Shown: one piece after another, positions 43,746 through 47,103 of the stretch
Position numbering within the stretch: the stretch's first letter is position 1
Layout: each line of letters opens with the position of its first letter
Source: DASUFF01 sp036274695
Lineage (GTDB): Bacteria > UBA10199 > JACPAL01 > GCA-016699445
Direction: 5' to 3'
DNA: 47,103 nt
NCBI GenBank assembly: GCA_036274695.1
Contig: DASUFF010000047.1
Span: 1 to 47,103 of the forward strand
Translations under genes and position numbers: made by a program
Notes under the pieces: generated by a model
Seen by the model: the letters and a program-made list of their open reading frames with translations, nothing else
What the model was told of the DNA's origin: nothing
The model's database searches: none

Positions 43746-43812
43746 ATGAGGGGCTGCTTCGGTGCGGAATTGCGTTCGTTGCCTGGAATCTCGAGAGACC
43801 GGGAACCGGCAT

Positions 43813-45018
43813 TCACTGGGGCGAACGGAGACGGCCCCAGGCATCGCGAAGTGCTTTGGCGCCCGCGGCCGGGCCCTGCGGGTGGCCGAAAACGCCGCGG
43901 CCGCAGATGAATCCGAAATCGGCGTGGCCGATTTTTCCGTAAACGCGCGGCAGGGTCTCCGGCGTGTCGCTTCCGCCGGGGATCGGGAGCGCCGATTTGA
44001 TCGGCCCCCAGGGCTTGAGACAGGCGTCGATGTTGGCCAAAACTTCTTCGTCGGTGCACCCCATGCGGTCGCCGAAACCGGCGAGGCCGATGATGTCGCC
44101 GCCCGCCAGGCGCTGAAGTTTTGCGGCCACGAGCGAGCTGATACCGAAATTGGGGATGCGCGAGAAGACGGCCGTTCCGGTGAAATGGCTCATGACCGGC
44201 ACCTTCGCGATGCGCCGCAAGGCCCGTAAACCGCTGATGCCCGTCATGATCGCATTGATCATCACCGTATTGGCCCCGCCTTCCACGGCGTCGTCGTGCA
44301 GACGCCACAGGGCGTCGACCTCGTCGGTGACGTTGGAAATGAAGATCTTCTTCTCTCCGGTTTCCTCTTCCGCCCTCTTCCGAGCCTCTCCGGCCAAACG
44401 GGCGCGCTCTTTCAGCGGCGACCAATCGGCGTCGGCCAGCATCTCGTCGTCCTTGGCGATGTCCAATCCGCCCTTGAGGCCCTGATAGGCGATCTCGGAA
44501 AAGTCCTTCGGCGTGAGTCCGATGTTGGGCTTCACCACGCCGACGAAAAAGGGGCGGCCGGTCACGCCGGTCATGTCCCGAAGACCTTGGAGGCCGAACT
44601 GCGGGCCCTCGAATTGATTCAGGAAGGATTCGGGGAATTCGAAATCGGTCCATTTGATGAAATGAATGCCGGGACAATAGAACGGACCTTCTCCCGCCGC
44701 GGCGGAGAGGAAATTGGGAATGCGCGGACCGAAGTTGCGGTGGGGATGGGCGATCGTCACTCGATAGGCCTTCCCCTCTCCCCCCTCGGGAGAGGGGTCA
44801 GGGGTGAGGGCCACCACTTTAGCCCCGTGTTTAGGCCGGAAATCCTCCACACGCCCGGGCCGGGCCCACTGTGCCGTGCTTTGTTCGCAGCACAGGTTGG
44901 CGGCGGCGACCTTGGGATCGATCTCGGTTTCGAAGCGGTACATCAGATGGACGTAGTCTTCGGCCTTGAGGTCCTTTTTATCGGCGAAGAAACCGGGAAG
45001 GTCTTTCTCGGAAATCAC
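43813..45018 (-). CDS. RuBisCO-like protein (form IV) in the isoprenoid operon
   Basis: A 401-aa protein of the RuBisCO large-subunit fold. Recognisable: FVGVVKPNIGL (Lys163, equivalent to the catalytic Lys175), GGLDIAKDDEM with Lys189, Asp191 and Glu192 matching the carbamylated Lys and Mg ligands, and C-terminal GGSDT and GRGVFGH phosphate-binding motifs. The loop-6 Lys needed for carboxylation is missing (GLAGFGDRMG), and the HRxMH segment is changed, so it is not a true RuBisCO. Form IV proteins act as enolases or isomerases on methylthio-sugar phosphates. Its ATG overlaps yjbQ by four bases. It carries an inserted repeat encoding TPDPSPEGGEG at residues about 70-83. A link to 1-deoxyxylulose 5-phosphate supply is inferred from context. 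Confidence 0.88.
   Translation of the reverse strand: MISEKDLPGFFADKKDLKAEDYVHLMYRFETEIDPKVAAANLCCEQSTAQWARPGRVEDFRPKHGAKVVALTPDPSPEGGEGKAYRVTIAHPHRNFGPRIPNFLSAAAGEGPFYCPGIHFIKWTDFEFPESFLNQFEGPQFGLQGLRDMTGVTGRPFFVGVVKPNIGLTPKDFSEIAYQGLKGGLDIAKDDEMLADADWSPLKERARLAGEARKRAEEETGEKKIFISNVTDEVDALWRLHDDAVEGGANTVMINAIMTGISGLRALRRIAKVPVMSHFTGTAVFSRIPNFGISSLVAAKLQRLAGGDIIGLAGFGDRMGCTDEEVLANIDACLKPWGPIKSALPIPGGSDTPETLPRVYGKIGHADFGFICGRGVFGHPQGPAAGAKALRDAWGRLRSPQ
44769..44812. repeat. REP-like palindromic element inserted in the RuBisCO-like gene
   Basis: Perfect 10-bp arms CCCCTCTCCC (44773-44782) and GGGAGAGGGG (44788-44797) with a 5-base loop, flanked by CAGGGGTGAGGG. This string, encoding TPDPSPEGxxE-type peptides in some frames, is a widely seen short repeat in bacterial genomes. 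It sits in frame in the coding sequence and adds about 13 residues before the conserved YRVTIAHP segment, so the protein tolerates it. Confidence 0.75.
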
Positions 45019-45440
45019 GCCGGCACCGCCGTCAGCGTGAGTTTACGGGCCGGACGGGGTCCGTCGAGCTCCAGGGCGAAGACCGATTGCCAGGTCCCCA
45101 ATTGAAGCTCCCCCCCGGCGACCACCAAGGTCACCGAACTGGGTATGACCAGGGAAAGGAGATGGCTGTGGGCATTAGGGCGGCCGTCGACGGCGTGCTT
45201 GTTATGCTCGTAGTCGCCCTTGGCCGGTGCGATTTTTTCCAGAAAACGCACGATGTCTTTCTCCAAGTGTTCGCACTTTTCGTTGATGACGACGCCCAAA
45301 GTGGTGTGCTGGCTGGCGACGATCAGAAGTCCGTCCCGCAGTTTTGAGGATCGGGCGAAGGCCTTCACCTCGGCGGTGACGTCGATCACCTGCGTGGGCG
45401 CGGCGCTGGCAAGGGAAACGGTTTTCTGTTGAAGCGGCAT
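45015..45440 (-). CDS. yjbQ: YjbQ/UPF0047 family protein
   Basis: A 141-aa protein with the family motifs SQHTTLGVVINE, EHNKHAVDGRPNAHSHL and GELQLGTWQSVFALELDGPR. The conserved His, Asn and Asp residues form a metal or phosphate site. Relatives are described as secondary thiamine-phosphate synthase-like. The ATG overlaps the last base of ispA (TAATG), and its end overlaps the RuBisCO-like start by four bases, so it is translationally coupled. Its physiological role here is unproven. Confidence 0.93.
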   Translation of the reverse strand: MPLQQKTVSLASAAPTQVIDVTAEVKAFARSSKLRDGLLIVASQHTTLGVVINEKCEHLEKDIVRFLEKIAPAKGDYEHNKHAVDGRPNAHSHLLSLVIPSSVTLVVAGGELQLGTWQSVFALELDGPRPARKLTLTAVPA

Positions 45441-46342
45441 TACGACTTCCGGTTGACGATGAAACGGGCGAGCTCGCGGAGCGGGTCCGCCTTCGCATCG
45501 AAATCCTTCAGGGCGTCGACGGCCTTTTGCATGGCGTCCTGAGCCAGACGCTTGGATTCGGCCAACCCCATGACCGAAGGATAGGTCGACTTCTCCTTCT
45601 TGGCGTCCCCGCCGGTGGCCTTGCCCATCTCTTCGGCGCCGCCCTCGACGTCCAAGATGTCATCGGCGATCTGAAAAGCGAGCCCGATGTTCGTTCCGTA
45701 GATTTCCGCCGCTTTCAGCCGCGCCGCATCGGCCCCGGCCAGCTTCGCCCCGGAGGTGGCCGACACCAAGATCAGACACCCCGTCTTGTGACGATGGACG
45801 GTTTCCAGTTCCTCGCGGCTGATCTTTCTCTTCTCCGCTTCCAAATCGAGGACCTGCCCCCCCGCCATGCCCTTGCCGCCCGAGGCTTCTGCGATATCGC
45901 CGATGATCTCCAGCATGACGCGCGCGTCCACGCCTCCGGCGCGGGCCGCCATCAAAAACGCCTCGGTGAGGAGGGAATCGCCGGCCAGGATCGCCATCGC
46001 GTCGCCGAAAACCTTATGATTGGTGGGACGGCCGCGGCGGAGGTCGTCGTTATCCATCGCGGGCAAGTCGTCGTGGATGAGCGAATAGGTGTGAATCAAC
46101 TCGAGCGACGAGGCGACGGCCAGCGCGGCCTTTTCGGCCTCCGGTTTGCCGCCGCAGGCCTCGAAGGCCGCCAGGAGCAGGACCGGGCGCACGCGCTTGC
46201 CGCCGGCCAACAGGCTGTAGCGCATGGATTCGTAGAGATGCCCGAAATTCTTCTGGTCGGCGGCGGCGAGACGGAAATGCGCGTCCAGGAACGCGTCCAC
46301 CGTCCGGCGCTTCTCTTCCATGTAGGCTTTCAGGTCGGTCAC
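45440..46342 (-). CDS. ispA: Polyprenyl/farnesyl diphosphate synthase
   Basis: A 300-aa trans-isoprenyl diphosphate synthase with both Asp-rich motifs: DDLPAMDNDDLRRGR (first) and QIADDILDVEG (second), the Mg2+-binding sites for allylic substrate and IPP. GGKRVRP is also present. It condenses IPP and DMAPP to geranyl and farnesyl diphosphate. The ATG overlaps xseB by four bases. Length fits the IspA family. Chain length is not resolved from sequence. Confidence 0.95.
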   Translation of the reverse strand: MTDLKAYMEEKRRTVDAFLDAHFRLAAADQKNFGHLYESMRYSLLAGGKRVRPVLLLAAFEACGGKPEAEKAALAVASSLELIHTYSLIHDDLPAMDNDDLRRGRPTNHKVFGDAMAILAGDSLLTEAFLMAARAGGVDARVMLEIIGDIAEASGGKGMAGGQVLDLEAEKRKISREELETVHRHKTGCLILVSATSGAKLAGADAARLKAAEIYGTNIGLAFQIADDILDVEGGAEEMGKATGGDAKKEKSTYPSVMGLAESKRLAQDAMQKAVDALKDFDAKADPLRELARFIVNRKS

Positions 46343-46560
46343 TCTTCAACCTCGAAGTCCTTCGTCTTGCCGTCCTTCATGAGGATCTCGACCTTCTTCT
46401 GGGCCTCGTTCAGCCGCTTCTCGCAGGCCTTCACGAGCGCCATTCCGTCCTCGAAGGCCTTCAGAGAGTCTTCCAACGGAAGATCGCCCTCCTCCAGTTT
46501 CTGGACGAGTTCCTCGAGCTTTTCGAGGGTTTCCTCAAACTTTTCGGTTTTTGCGGCCAT
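46339..46560 (-). CDS. xseB: Exonuclease VII small subunit
   Basis: A 73-aa helical protein, FEETLEKLEELVQKLEEGDL followed by SLKAFEDGMALVKACEKRL, matching XseB in length and pattern. It binds several copies of XseA. It is 33 bases after xseA and overlaps ispA by four bases, the standard order in many proteobacteria. Confidence 0.95.
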   Translation of the reverse strand: MAAKTEKFEETLEKLEELVQKLEEGDLPLEDSLKAFEDGMALVKACEKRLNEAQKKVEILMKDGKTKDFEVEE

Positions 46561-46593
46561 GGTTTCCGGCTACGCCTCCAACCATTCCCTCCG

Positions 46594-47103
46594 TCACCCG
46601 GATTCTCCGGGTCCCCGACGTCGGTCACGGCCGGCGGACGCTACAGCAGACAGCTCGCCCTCGTAAAGGCGGATTTTGAGGCTTTGGCCGGCCCGGACGT
46701 CGGCGGCGCGCCTTAGTGGGCTCGCGCTCCCGGCGGGGGTGACGACGGCATAGCCGCGCTCCAAGATGGCCAGGGGGTTCAAGGCGTCGAGGTGCTTCTG
46801 GATGCCTTTAAGCTTCTCCCGCAGCATCTCGAAACGATGCTCCAGGGAACCCGCCAGCGCCTCCCTCACGTGGTCGAGGCGCAGCAACAACTCCGTCAGG
46901 CGGCGCCCCGGTTCCCGGAAAAAACCTTCCCAGCGCTTGAGCATGAGGCGCAGGGTCTCGATCTTTTGATCGACCGATTGGAAAAGGCGGCGCTTCCGGT
47001 GCTCGACGGAATCCTTCAGCTCCTGCAGCACGGGAATGGCGAGCTCGGCGGCGGCCGAAGGCGTCGGCGCGCGGAGGTCGGCGACGAAGTCCGCGATGGT
47101 GAA
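46594..47103 (-). CDS. xseA: Exonuclease VII large subunit, C-terminal part (5' truncated by window edge)
   Basis: The frame is open to the last base of the window and reads FTIADFVADLRAPTPSAAAE, a well-known XseA segment, then a long coiled coil (SVEHRKRRLFQSVDQKIETL; RLDHVREALAGSLEHRFEML) and the C-terminal beta barrel-like tail (NPLAILERGYAVV). The protein start and OB-fold lie outside. With XseB it degrades single-stranded DNA. An in-frame ATG at 47031 is not the real start. Confidence 0.93.
   Translation of the reverse strand, partial: FTIADFVADLRAPTPSAAAELAIPVLQELKDSVEHRKRRLFQSVDQKIETLRLMLKRWEGFFREPGRRLTELLLRLDHVREALAGSLEHRFEMLREKLKGIQKHLDALNPLAILERGYAVVTPAGSASPLRRAADVRAGQSLKIRLYEGELSAVASAGRDRRRGPGESG

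Overview
GC-rich bacterial window, probably from an uncultured deltaproteobacterium-like Gram-negative lineage (Myxococcota, Bdellovibrionota or UBA10199 type). This placement is inferred from very large Ser/Thr-kinase/TPR/GAF/sigma54 regulators, many Sec lipoproteins, a LolB-like gene, sigma54 promoters and an xseA-xseB-ispA cluster; nothing fixes it to genus level. No rRNA, tRNA, CRISPR array, integrase or insertion sequence was seen. Genes are tightly packed and no gene-free stretch exceeds 300 bases.

Layout. (1) 1-8.4 kb: the 3' part of a kinase/sigma54 regulator, a Phd/RelE-type toxin-antitoxin pair with a perfect operator palindrome, two paralogous lipoproteins, a HEAT-repeat protein and ispG. 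(2) 8.4-22.9 kb: an accessory region of small or exported unknown proteins, all on the minus strand, around a complete 1536-aa kinase-AAA-TPR-GAF-sigma54 activator on the plus strand. Five near-consensus -24/-12 promoters lie here. Four of them share a TTGTAC-centred upstream element about 100 bp (once about 89 bp) upstream of the predicted start. This reads as one enhancer-dependent regulon whose master regulator is probably the adjacent activator. (3) 22.9-30.2 kb: a matrixin-type metalloprotease and companion secreted protein, the YchF ATPase, and a divergent signalling locus with a methyltransferase-like protein and two response-regulator proteins with kinase-like but ATPase-less N-termini. 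(4) 30.2-38.6 kb: a lipoprotein, an oligopeptide ABC transporter (oppA-F order), a LolB-like lipoprotein and a TPR lipoprotein, most start codons overlapping or nearly touching the previous stop. (5) 38.6-47.1 kb: a lipoprotein with a sixth sigma54 promoter, a transglycosylase fused to a VanY-like carboxypeptidase, tlyA, two unknown proteins, and an xseA-xseB-ispA-yjbQ-RuBisCO-like operon.

How they may work together. The activator probably senses a signal through its kinase/GAF modules and switches on EF-hand-like and repeat proteins from sigma54 promoters; their role is unknown. The RuBisCO-like protein sits in the isoprenoid operon at the place where many relatives carry dxs, suggesting a link between methylthio-sugar salvage and the MEP pathway, for which ispG is also in the window.
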